From Lachnospiraceae bacterium UBA7205 (GTDB lineage: Bacteria > Bacillota > Clostridia > Lachnospirales > Lachnospiraceae), in NCBI GenBank assembly GCA_002490665.1, contig DKUL01000076.1, forward strand, positions 1 to 29,605: DNA of 29,605 nt. Direction: 5' to 3'. Under the pieces are notes generated by a model. That model saw nothing but the letters and a program-made list of their open reading frames with translations, had not been told where the DNA came from and ran no database searches. Shown one piece after another: positions 23,945-29,605 of the stretch (position 1 is its first letter; each line of letters starts with the position of its first letter). Both the position numbers and the translations under genes were made by a program.

Positions 23945-24688
23945 TTACAATAAATTCTGTCCATACAGCCATGCAGCTTCATGCAGGATCTGTTGATATC
24001 GTTTATCTATCTCTGCCTTTTCCAACTGCTCCTTTCTATGTAATGCACGTTTCGCTGCCAGTTTCTGATTTCGTTCCTGTTCCTTTACTTCCTCTGTTTC
24101 TTCATCCTTGCTTTTTTGGCTGTTTCTTTTTGTTATCGTAATTTCTCCGCCACCTCCCGAAAGCCTGTAATTTGAAATATTCCCATCATTATCTAAGGTA
24201 ATCGTAAAAGAATCCATGCTGCTTGGCACCGTATCCTGTTCTTTTATCAATGTGGATATTTTTTCGACAATACTTTGGGATAATTCTGAATTATTTTCCA
24301 GTTTTTCCTCCAACGCAGGCGGAACGATTATTGCATATTTTCCCCTTGCTGCATTTAACCTTGCCTGTACGCCTGTGTCTAACATGGACGGTTCTCTTGA
24401 TGTAGGTTTCCAATCTAAGACCGATTCATCCAATTCATCTTCAAAAAACATTTCAAATGGATAGTCATTACGCTGCCACAGTGAAGAATTGACTTTAGAA
24501 GTATCCAGCACATGATATTTCAAGTTCGGATATTGTGCTTTTAACTTATCCTTCAATTCCTGTCCCCCTATATTTACATCCAAAACATCCTGAAAACTGA
24601 CAGGGTTATTTTTCCCTGCCGCAATATTCTGGCTGTAAAGACTTCCCAAACAGCTCTTGCTTATTTCATTTATTGACATGTAATCCAT
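23945..24688 (-). CDS. Unknown protein co-operonic with LytTR kinase (247 aa)
   Basis: 247 residues, soluble. The N-terminus 'MDYMSINEISKSCLGSLYSQ' leads to a low-complexity segment, then 'YPNLKYHVLDTSKVNSSLW', an 'AIIVPPALEEKLENNSELSQ' helix, and a glycine-rich strand 'NYRLSGGGGEITITKR'. The last ~60 residues are a highly charged helix (KDEETEEVKEQERNQKLAAK onward), likely coiled-coil, ending 'AAWLYGQNLL'. No signal peptide or membrane segment was seen. It overlaps the kinase reading frame by 23 bp, so translation is coupled to it. The ATG at 24688 has GAGGAA upstream. Function is not recognised; an effector made under control of the LytTR regulator is an inference. Confidence 0.72.
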   Translation of the reverse strand: MDYMSINEISKSCLGSLYSQNIAAGKNNPVSFQDVLDVNIGGQELKDKLKAQYPNLKYHVLDTSKVNSSLWQRNDYPFEMFFEDELDESVLDWKPTSREPSMLDTGVQARLNAARGKYAIIVPPALEEKLENNSELSQSIVEKISTLIKEQDTVPSSMDSFTITLDNDGNISNYRLSGGGGEITITKRNSQKSKDEETEEVKEQERNQKLAAKRALHRKEQLEKAEIDKRYQQILHEAAWLYGQNLL

Positions 24689-26093
24689 CTTTGTTCCTCA
24701 CACTCCTTTCCTGTAACAACACGGTTACATTAAATTCATTTTCCTTTGCCCTGATATCCACATCTCCCATGTATTTCTCTACCTCACGCTTTACATTGGA
24801 TAACCCGATACCATGCAGGGCTATGTCCTTTCCCTTCGTGGAAAGTGGAAGCTTGGTTTTTGTGTCAAATGCTACCTCCCCCTCAAATGAATTTTTTACA
24901 TTTATCAGATAAAATTATTTCTTCTGCCTGCCAGAAAGATAAATGTATCTTTTACCTTCTGCCATTTTTTCACAGGCTTCAAGGGCATTTTGCAGAAGAT
25001 TACTGATAATAATCCCAATATCATACGCATGATAGCCATCTGATTTTGGATAGGAAAACGCTGACTGAAACTGTATTCCCTGGTTCTCTGCGGCTTTACG
25101 CTTGTCATTCACAATCACGTCCGTAACCGTATTCCCCGTTTTAATGGTAAGCTCAAAAACATTCATGCCTTCGTCCATTTGGTCTATATACTGCTCTATA
25201 TCCCCATAGTTGCCATTTCTGGCAAGCCCTTTGATATTTGTCAAATGGTTCTTCATTTCATGCTTCATCTGGCATATGCCATGATAAAACTGCTCCACTT
25301 CCTCCATTCGTTCCTGCATTGCGTGAACCTGATGCTGTTCTACGAAATACTTTTCCTTTTCCTCCTGCAAGCCTATTATTTTCTGATAGGACACAATTGT
25401 AATCAAAATTCCTGCATAAAACAGGATGGCAGCCACAGGTACAATCCCAAGAAATACTGGGAACTGTTCATACAGTTGAATCACCAGATTTCCATTCACG
25501 ATTAATAAAATGTTAAAAATAATATTTACAAATAAAATTCCGTTCATCGGTATTAATAACAGAAAACATAATTCCTTTATATGCAACTTCATAGCCTTTT
25601 TCTTTAACAGACGGGCAGCGGCATACAGCATGACGGAAAACAGGATGATTTGCAGCACCACAACAAAAACAAAATTTAATGCAGCGTTACAAAAAATAAT
25701 TTCTACTGTCATTTCTGCTTTATGCTCAAGACGCTTTTCCAAAAAATAGCTTATGCTTCTCATAATCAGCACACTTAGATTTTTAATGCAGAAAAAAATC
25801 ACTCCCAAAAAAAGTACATATTCCCTGTCCATATCTAAAATTTTGGACATAGCTGCTAAAAGCACAAGCACAATAATCATACACAGCCAGCCATATATAG
25901 AGGTTGTCATATTTACAAAATACATCACTGTATAAGTCAAAAACACCATAAGAACCTTTTTGAGTCTGCTTTTCCACTGCTCTTTTCGCCCTATCATAAA
26001 CGGATAGAAAAAAGCTGCCATAAAGACCGCAAATAAAAGTACCTCGATTTTTATTGTAATATTCACAACCAGGCTATAATCTGCTTCATTCAA
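24666..26093 (-). pseudogene. AgrC/VirS-type sensor histidine kinase, split by in-frame stop
   Basis: Residues 1-240 hold about six membrane segments, the sensor layout of AgrC-type kinases. The phosphoacceptor H-box 'QMKHEMKNHLTNIKGL' (His 278) and the GHKL N-box 'SNLLQNALEACEKM' (364-377) are intact. A TAA at 24915-24917 ends the frame after residue 392. The same frame then continues without a shift for 82 residues to a TGA at 24666-24668 and contains the missing ATP-lid part, 'LSTKGKDIALHGIGLSNV'. Without it the kinase should not phosphorylate. It begins with a TTG at 26093, after GGGGGA, overlapping the end of the regulator gene. It is a pseudogene, a sequencing error, or a read-through case. 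The confidence is for the kinase call. Confidence 0.85.
24915..24917 (-). other. In-frame TAA inside the sensor kinase gene
   Basis: On the minus strand the codons are CAG AAG AAA TAA TTT TAT CTG: a stop where homologues would have a residue such as Q, K or E, with no frame change. The downstream frame stays open for 82 codons and keeps GHKL motifs, so the stop is recent or artefactual. Confidence 0.9.
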
Positions 26094-26824
26094 TGTCTGT
26101 CCCCCTGCTGCATAAAATGCAGATATGCCTTTACAAAGTCCTCATACTTATACTTGGAAAGGGGCAGCTTATCACCGTTTGTAAGCATTATTTCAGTCCT
26201 GCCGTATTCATCCACACAAGAGAGGTTGACAAGATAGCCTTTGTGTATGCGGCAGAAATACCCCTGTAATTCTTCTTCAAGCTCTCCTATTTTTGCATAA
26301 TATTCAAGCCTGTCTGTGTAGGCTTTATCCCCATCTTTTATATAAAGCACTACCTTGTGTTTCTGGCTTTCCATGTAATAAATGTCATCCAGCGGTATGA
26401 CTTTATTTGCCCCGGCGTACTGGATAAGCAGCGTTTTCTTTTTCTGCTCCGCTTCGGATAAAATCTTATCCTGCGCCCGGCTGAAAACCTCTGTAAATTT
26501 CTGTTCATTCACAGGTTTCACCAGATACCCCAATGCTTCCACGTCAAAAGCGTCATAGACATATTTTTCATAACCCGTAACAAAAATGATTATGGGCTGT
26601 TTTATCTGTTCCATGCCTCTAATCTGTCTTGCCATTTCCATACCGGACACAGAACCCTTTAACTCTATATCCAAGAACAGTAAATCATGCCCCATGCCGC
26701 TTGACAGGTATTCATCAGCAGAAGCATACTCCGTAATTTCACATTCTGCTTTATGCCCTCTGATAAGCGAAGTAAGATAACTTCGTATGTTCTTTTCATC
26801 ATCACATATTGCAATTTTTATCAT
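26090..26824 (-). CDS. LytTR response regulator
   Basis: 244 residues. A receiver domain at 1-120 carries the acidic pair in 'IAICDDEKNIRSYL', the phosphorylatable Asp 52 in 'LLFLDIELKG', 'IIFVTGYEKYVYDAFD' (T) and 'LGYLVKPVNEQKF' (K). Residues ~140-235 are a LytTR DNA-binding domain ('VIPLDDIYYMESQKHKVVLY', 'GYFCRIHKGYLVNLSCVDEY'). Such pairs (AgrCA, VirSR) usually respond to peptide signals and bind direct repeats upstream of target genes. ATG at 26824 has a strong AAAGGAGG site; an extension to 26845 is unsupported. It overlaps the kinase gene by four bases. No peptide precursor or AgrB-like processing gene was seen nearby. Confidence 0.93.
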   Translation of the reverse strand: MIKIAICDDEKNIRSYLTSLIRGHKAECEITEYASADEYLSSGMGHDLLFLDIELKGSVSGMEMARQIRGMEQIKQPIIIFVTGYEKYVYDAFDVEALGYLVKPVNEQKFTEVFSRAQDKILSEAEQKKKTLLIQYAGANKVIPLDDIYYMESQKHKVVLYIKDGDKAYTDRLEYYAKIGELEEELQGYFCRIHKGYLVNLSCVDEYGRTEIMLTNGDKLPLSKYKYEDFVKAYLHFMQQGDRH

Positions 26825-26954
26825 ATGCCCTCCTTTAGCTCTCACTTAAAATATCGGAAGATATGAAATTTTCTCTAATACCGATTGCACGAAAATACGA
26901 TTTGACAACACAACCGGACAGAAATATCGTTAAAATTTAACTTTTCCCATAGAA

Positions 26955-27040
26955 TCGCGTAGGGGAATGACCTTCGCCCCTACTCGCGCGCCGGGCACCC
27001 ATCAGCCTCTGCTGACATATTTCCTTTGGGTGCCCATGTG
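26955..27040. repeat. GC-rich structured element
   Basis: Bases 26959-26965 (GTAGGGG) pair perfectly with 26977-26983. Bases 26993-27001 (GGGCACCCA) pair perfectly with 27027-27035, enclosing a five-base stem, TCAGC at 27002-27006 with 27011-27015. The composition differs sharply from the AT-rich flank. It could be a structured RNA, a terminator region, or part of a dispersed repeat. Confidence 0.55.
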
Positions 27041-27092
27041 CATAAAAAGGACTGCATCCTGCAATCCTCTTTCTGGTGTATTCCTTATCCAA

Positions 27093-27175
27093 AGATACCT
27101 TATCACTTCATCCATACGGTCTGAAACCGTCGCACGCGCAATCGAACTGCATTGCGTGAAAGTGATTCCATTAAT
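27093..27175 (-). pseudogene. MATE-like gene fragment
   Basis: About 83 bp align with the half-length MATE gene around 21275-21357, roughly 83 percent identical by eye. In the matching frame it reads 'CSSIARATVSDRMDEVIRYL', against 'CSSIVHAMASERMDEVTRYL' in the MATE-like protein. The similarity ends on both sides. It could be a relic of a second MATE gene or a segment of a dispersed repeat. Confidence 0.55.
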
Positions 27176-27180
27176 TTTTC

Positions 27181-27645
27181 CTATTCCCCAATGAACATAA
27201 TATAAATCTGACATGGATTCCATTCATCCCATAAATTGGGAAAAACTTCCAATTCCTTAAACCCCAAAGAAAGGTAAAATCTGTTGGTGGCATCATAAAC
27301 ATCATATCTGCCCATCTGGACTGTCTTTATCTGCATAAAAGAATACCCCATCTGTCTGGCTTTTTCTCTCGCTTCTTCAAAAAGCTTTCGACCAATACCC
27401 TGTCTATGATATTCCCTCAGTACACCCATTACTGCCAGTTCCACAGTATGATGTCCTGTCTCTTTCAGATAGAGAAATCCTATGGGAACCTCACCATCGA
27501 ATGCGCAGAAAAAGGGTTTCCCACCACTGTCAACGCCATATTCTTCTATGGCTTCCGGAATACCAAACCAATCCGGAAGCGATTTCAATATGGAATTTGT
27601 AATGCTTTCTTTAACTACATCGCTATCAATTTGCTTTATATGCAT
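27181..27645 (-). CDS. GNAT family N-acetyltransferase
   Basis: 154 residues, normal for a single GNAT domain. The acetyl-CoA motif A is clear: 'HTVELAVMGVLREYHRQGIG' followed by RKLFEEA (the Q/R-x-x-G-x-G/A pattern), and the C-terminal 'ATNRFYLSLGFKELEVFP' is motif B. The first residues 'DVVKESITNSILKSLPDWFG' form a helix seen in a subgroup that acts on small molecules. The substrate is unknown. The ATG at 27645 has GGGGAGG four bases upstream; an in-frame extension to 27780 reads through a region with no ribosome site and a cysteine-rich, non-GNAT sequence. It lies 135 bp after the P-loop kinase gene and reads the same way. Confidence 0.9.
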   Translation of the reverse strand: MHIKQIDSDVVKESITNSILKSLPDWFGIPEAIEEYGVDSGGKPFFCAFDGEVPIGFLYLKETGHHTVELAVMGVLREYHRQGIGRKLFEEAREKARQMGYSFMQIKTVQMGRYDVYDATNRFYLSLGFKELEVFPNLWDEWNPCQIYIMFIGE

Positions 27646-27780
27646 AAAATCCTCCCCAAATATCCAGCTCCCCCTGTAAGATAATCTGCGGCGCATTCTT
27701 TCCACTTTTTGCGGTGAACAAACAGGCTTATCATCCAGACAGCCACAGCAGTGGCAGAATCTTCTGCCGCCACCATGCAC

Positions 27781-28461
27781 TCATACAGGTGAAAGCAATC
27801 CAAAATGCCTGGCCAGAACCGACAGCACTTCCTCCCGTGTATCACTTTCAAAATCTGAACGGACATACGTAAAAAAGCCTGTATGTGCCCAGTCAATTTC
27901 CAACGTTGGATGATACAACGCCCAGGAATTAAAGTTTCGCAGCGTAGCTTCCGGATCCGGACAAAGCCGAATCTGCTCCATCATGAATTTTTTATCCGGG
28001 TCATCCCGGTCAAAGAATCGGGTGGCACAAATATCCGGTGGGTCGCAAAGCATAATGGCAACATGGTCATATGATGAAATCTCTCTCAGCACATCCGGCG
28101 GGATGTTCGTGTCCACGATGACTTTCCTCCCGGATGCTGCCAGCTTAATCAGCTCCAATATCTCAATCTCCACACACTCCATAGAAACCTGATTTGTCCA
28201 ATTCCAATGCTCTTCCGGAGTCATATTGAGCCATTCCTTCCAACCGCTCATGGTATCAAAATAACACAGCCCCGGCTGTTTCCACCGTGACAGCTTACTC
28301 CGTGGAAACACATCATGGTAATTCTCGCCACAGTGAATCATGTCATACCGCTCAGCCAGCATCCTAACCATTGTGGATTTTCCCGCATAGCTGTGTCCGT
28401 TTATGAAATAGACATTTTGCAAATAATGTTGAATCAAATTACTGCTTAACTGTATTTTCAT
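27781..28461 (-). CDS. P-loop nucleotide kinase-like protein
   Basis: 226 residues. Residues 17-35 include the Walker A motif 'VYFINGHSYAGKSTMVRML'. 'KVIVDTNIPPDVLREIS' gives a second strand and 'VAIMLCDPPDICATRFFDRD' looks like the LID/arginine region. The aromatic patches (SRWKQPGLCYFDTMSGWKEW) suggest an unusual substrate pocket. It resembles the AAA_33/zeta-toxin/shikimate-type small kinases but has no clear antitoxin next to it. Start at 28461 with GGAGG upstream; an extension to 28500 is not supported. It precedes the GNAT gene. Function beyond phosphotransfer is not known. Confidence 0.83.
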   Translation of the reverse strand: MKIQLSSNLIQHYLQNVYFINGHSYAGKSTMVRMLAERYDMIHCGENYHDVFPRSKLSRWKQPGLCYFDTMSGWKEWLNMTPEEHWNWTNQVSMECVEIEILELIKLAASGRKVIVDTNIPPDVLREISSYDHVAIMLCDPPDICATRFFDRDDPDKKFMMEQIRLCPDPEATLRNFNSWALYHPTLEIDWAHTGFFTYVRSDFESDTREEVLSVLARHFGLLSPV

Positions 28462-28544
28462 TTTTCCTCCATTTAATATACAGCCTCCCGCTCCTGCCAT
28501 ATCTGTAATTTATAAGTTTAAATCCATTCTTCCGCCACCTACTT

Positions 28545-28556
28545 ATTGATATCAAT
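28545..28556. promoter_or_regulatory. Perfect 12-bp palindrome between rlmH and the kinase
   Basis: ATTGATATCAAT is a perfect palindrome in the 104-bp gap downstream of rlmH and about 85 bp upstream of the kinase gene start. It could be an operator for the kinase gene. Twelve-base AT-rich palindromes can also occur by chance. Confidence 0.25.
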
Positions 28557-28565
28557 CCCTTACTT

Positions 28566-29045
28566 TTACTTGTGATATGGTTCCCCATTGATAATCCGAA
28601 AGCATCTGTAAATCTGTTCTGCCAAAATAACCCGCATCAGCTGGTGCGGAAATGTCATGTCCGAAAAGCTAAGCTGCTCGTCGGCGCGCGTGATTACACG
28701 CTCATGGAGTCCGAGTGAGCCGCCTATTACAAACACAAGATTGCTTTTTCCGTCAAGCCCCAGCTCCTCAATATGTCCTGCAAAATTAACAGAATCACGT
28801 TTTTTTCCATCGATTGTAAGTGCAATGCAGTATGCATTTTCCTTTATATTTTTCAGGATACGTTCTGCTTCCTTCTGCTTTATCTGGTCTTCCAACAACT
28901 CTGATGCCTTGTCAGGTGTCTTTTCGTCCGCGACTTCTATGATAACCAGCCTGCAATATTTCGATAGCCTTTTCTGATACTCGGCAACTGCATCCCGAAA
29001 AAATTTTTCTTTTATTTTCCCAACTGTCACAAATGTTATATTCAT
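28566..29045 (-). CDS. rlmH: 23S rRNA (pseudouridine1915-N3)-methyltransferase
   Basis: 159 residues, exactly the normal size. RlmH is a SPOUT methyltransferase that modifies helix 69 of 23S rRNA, using S-adenosylmethionine. The N-terminus 'MNITFVTVGKIKEKFFRDAV' and the trefoil-knot region 'NLVFVIGGSLGLHERVITRA' with 'MTFPHQLMRVILAEQIYRCF' are diagnostic; the C-terminal 'GEPYHK' is the family's invariant end. The ribosome site is weak (GAGGGG lies 18 bp upstream, at the end of the preceding gene). It follows the two-TM membrane protein gene by 15 bp. Confidence 0.97.
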   Translation of the reverse strand: MNITFVTVGKIKEKFFRDAVAEYQKRLSKYCRLVIIEVADEKTPDKASELLEDQIKQKEAERILKNIKENAYCIALTIDGKKRDSVNFAGHIEELGLDGKSNLVFVIGGSLGLHERVITRADEQLSFSDMTFPHQLMRVILAEQIYRCFRIINGEPYHK

Positions 29046-29060
29046 ATGCTATACAAATCA

Positions 29061-29558
29061 TTACCCCTCTTCAAAAATCTCTGCATACAGCTCCTCGCAC
29101 AGTGCTTCGAGATAGGACGCGTTCAGGCTGCCAAACTCCTGTGTCACCGCTGCCTTGATTCCTTCGAAATACTTAAAGTATTTCACCTCATCCGGTGTGT
29201 CCTCCTCAAACAAGACACGCTCTTTTATGGAATCCGCAGTAATATGCTCTTTCGCCCATGCCCTGATTTTCCCTGTCAGGTCTTCCTCAACTGCTGCCTC
29301 CTGCGCATATTTCTGGGAAGATTTTAACGAAAGAATGCCCATCACAATAAATATGACAAACATCGTCCCCATAACGCCATAGGTTATATATTTCCCAGAC
29401 CCCGCAAGCCGGAAGGGAAGTACTCCTGCCTCCATCAGGATGAATGCAATTATTCCAAGCACACCCACCAGCAAAAGAGTATATGCCGAGCTTTTATAAT
29501 CCTCTGCCTTTGCCATCTTATCCTGATAGACCTTTACCTCATCATTTCTGTCTGACAT
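29061..29558 (-). CDS. Two-TM conserved membrane protein
   Basis: 165 residues. A short charged N-terminus is followed by two membrane segments ('AYTLLLVGVLGIIAFILMEA' and 'YITYGVMGTMFVIFIVMGIL') and an acidic cytosolic-type tail of ~80 residues ending 'EELYAEIFEEG'. There is no known domain that I recognise; it is probably one of the rlmH-linked hypothetical proteins of Lachnospiraceae. It has a perfect AGGAGG ribosome site before the ATG at 29558. The last 47 bases of the window may carry the end of another upstream minus-strand gene (a frame ending TPGAASSED then TAA), but this is too short to call. Confidence 0.78.
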   Translation of the reverse strand: MSDRNDEVKVYQDKMAKAEDYKSSAYTLLLVGVLGIIAFILMEAGVLPFRLAGSGKYITYGVMGTMFVIFIVMGILSLKSSQKYAQEAAVEEDLTGKIRAWAKEHITADSIKERVLFEEDTPDEVKYFKYFEGIKAAVTQEFGSLNASYLEALCEELYAEIFEEG

Positions 29559-29605
29559 GCCAAACCTCCTGTTTTAATCTTCACTACTCGCCGCGCCGGG
29601 CGTCC

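Larger units (their letters stand above)
26846..27180. other. Gene-free stretch upstream of the LytTR operon
   Basis: About 335 bp without a supportable gene. The part near the regulator (26846-26945) is AT-rich and holds a perfect palindrome GTTAAAATTTAAC at 26929-26941, which could be an operator. I did not find a convincing -35/-10 pair with the right spacing, although the regulator presumably has a promoter here. The part from 26955 is GC-rich, with strong hairpins. Bases 27093-27175 resemble part of the MATE-like gene. Confidence 0.6.

Noticed and set aside
26846..26945. LytTR direct repeats and a promoter for the regulator
   Set aside because: TTGTCA is present, but no -10 box lies at a suitable distance, and the GTT-containing motifs are not spaced like known LytTR repeats. 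I could not support either call.
27002..27223. Minus-strand frame of 73 residues in the gap upstream of the LytTR operon
   Set aside because: Its first part is the end of the GNAT gene in another frame and its middle is the MATE-like scrap. It has no ribosome site, so it is better described as a relic than as a gene.
27636..27896. Minus-strand frame of 86 residues overlapping the end of the kinase gene
   Set aside because: The sequence from the kinase stop to the GNAT start looks somewhat protein-like in this frame, but it has no ribosome site and overlaps two well-supported genes. It could be a remnant; nothing positive supports it.
1..29605. CRISPR arrays, tRNA or rRNA genes, prophage genes, insertion-sequence transposases
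   Set aside because: I scanned for regularly spaced direct repeats, tRNA cloverleaf arms and typical transposase or phage proteins and saw none. The Rpn protein is the only mobile-type gene.

Overview
The window looks like chromosome of a spore-forming, low-to-mid GC Firmicute, most likely a gut Lachnospiraceae or close relative (inference). The signs are a GerA-type germinant receptor end, a yqfC-yqfD-phoH-(HD)-ybeY block, a SpoVB-like flippase, a BofC-like protein, strong AGGAGG-type ribosome binding sites and several TTG/GTG starts. Apart from the gerA end at the left edge, every gene I support is on the minus strand, so transcription runs from high to low coordinates.

Positions 1-11400, housekeeping. 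After the gerAA tail and its hairpin come a small hypothetical protein, a secreted SH3-like protein and a SMI1/KNR4 protein. Next, read in the transcription direction, is the stretch proB, cls, nfo, a DUF896 protein, 5-formyl-THF cyclo-ligase and proA, so the two proline genes are separated by four unrelated genes. Upstream lie two overlapping FAD oxidoreductases (a BaiN/HI0933-type and a COG2509-type) and a BofC-like membrane-anchored protein.

Positions 11400-19000, spore and RNA-maturation block. The order is pyrimidine-nucleoside phosphorylase, terminator, yqfC, yqfD, phoH, a PgpH-like 7TM protein whose HD domain has lost nearly all its metal ligands, ybeY and a SpoVB/MurJ-type flippase. 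A palindromic, hairpin-rich element sits between phoH and the HD-like gene. A shorter relative lies upstream of proB.

Positions 19000-28500, accessory region, visibly more AT-rich in places. It holds an Rpn/PD-(D/E)XK nuclease with its own good promoter, a metallophosphoesterase, a half-length MATE protein and a FAD oxidoreductase fused to a Rieske domain. Next is a LytTR two-component system driving into two apparently related proteins of unknown function. The sensor kinase has an in-frame TAA just after its N box, so its ATP-lid part is cut off. Each of the two unknown genes is followed about 40 bp downstream by a similar hairpin, which suggests a gene-plus-tail duplication. Beyond the response regulator lies a gene-free stretch with a GC-rich structured element and a scrap of MATE-like sequence, then a GNAT acetyltransferase and a small P-loop kinase.

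Positions 28500-29605 return to core genes: rlmH and a two-TM conserved membrane protein. The strongest candidates for something undescribed are the LytTR kinase/regulator plus unknown-protein pair, the catalytically stripped PgpH-like protein in the phoH-ybeY operon, and the palindromic intergenic elements.
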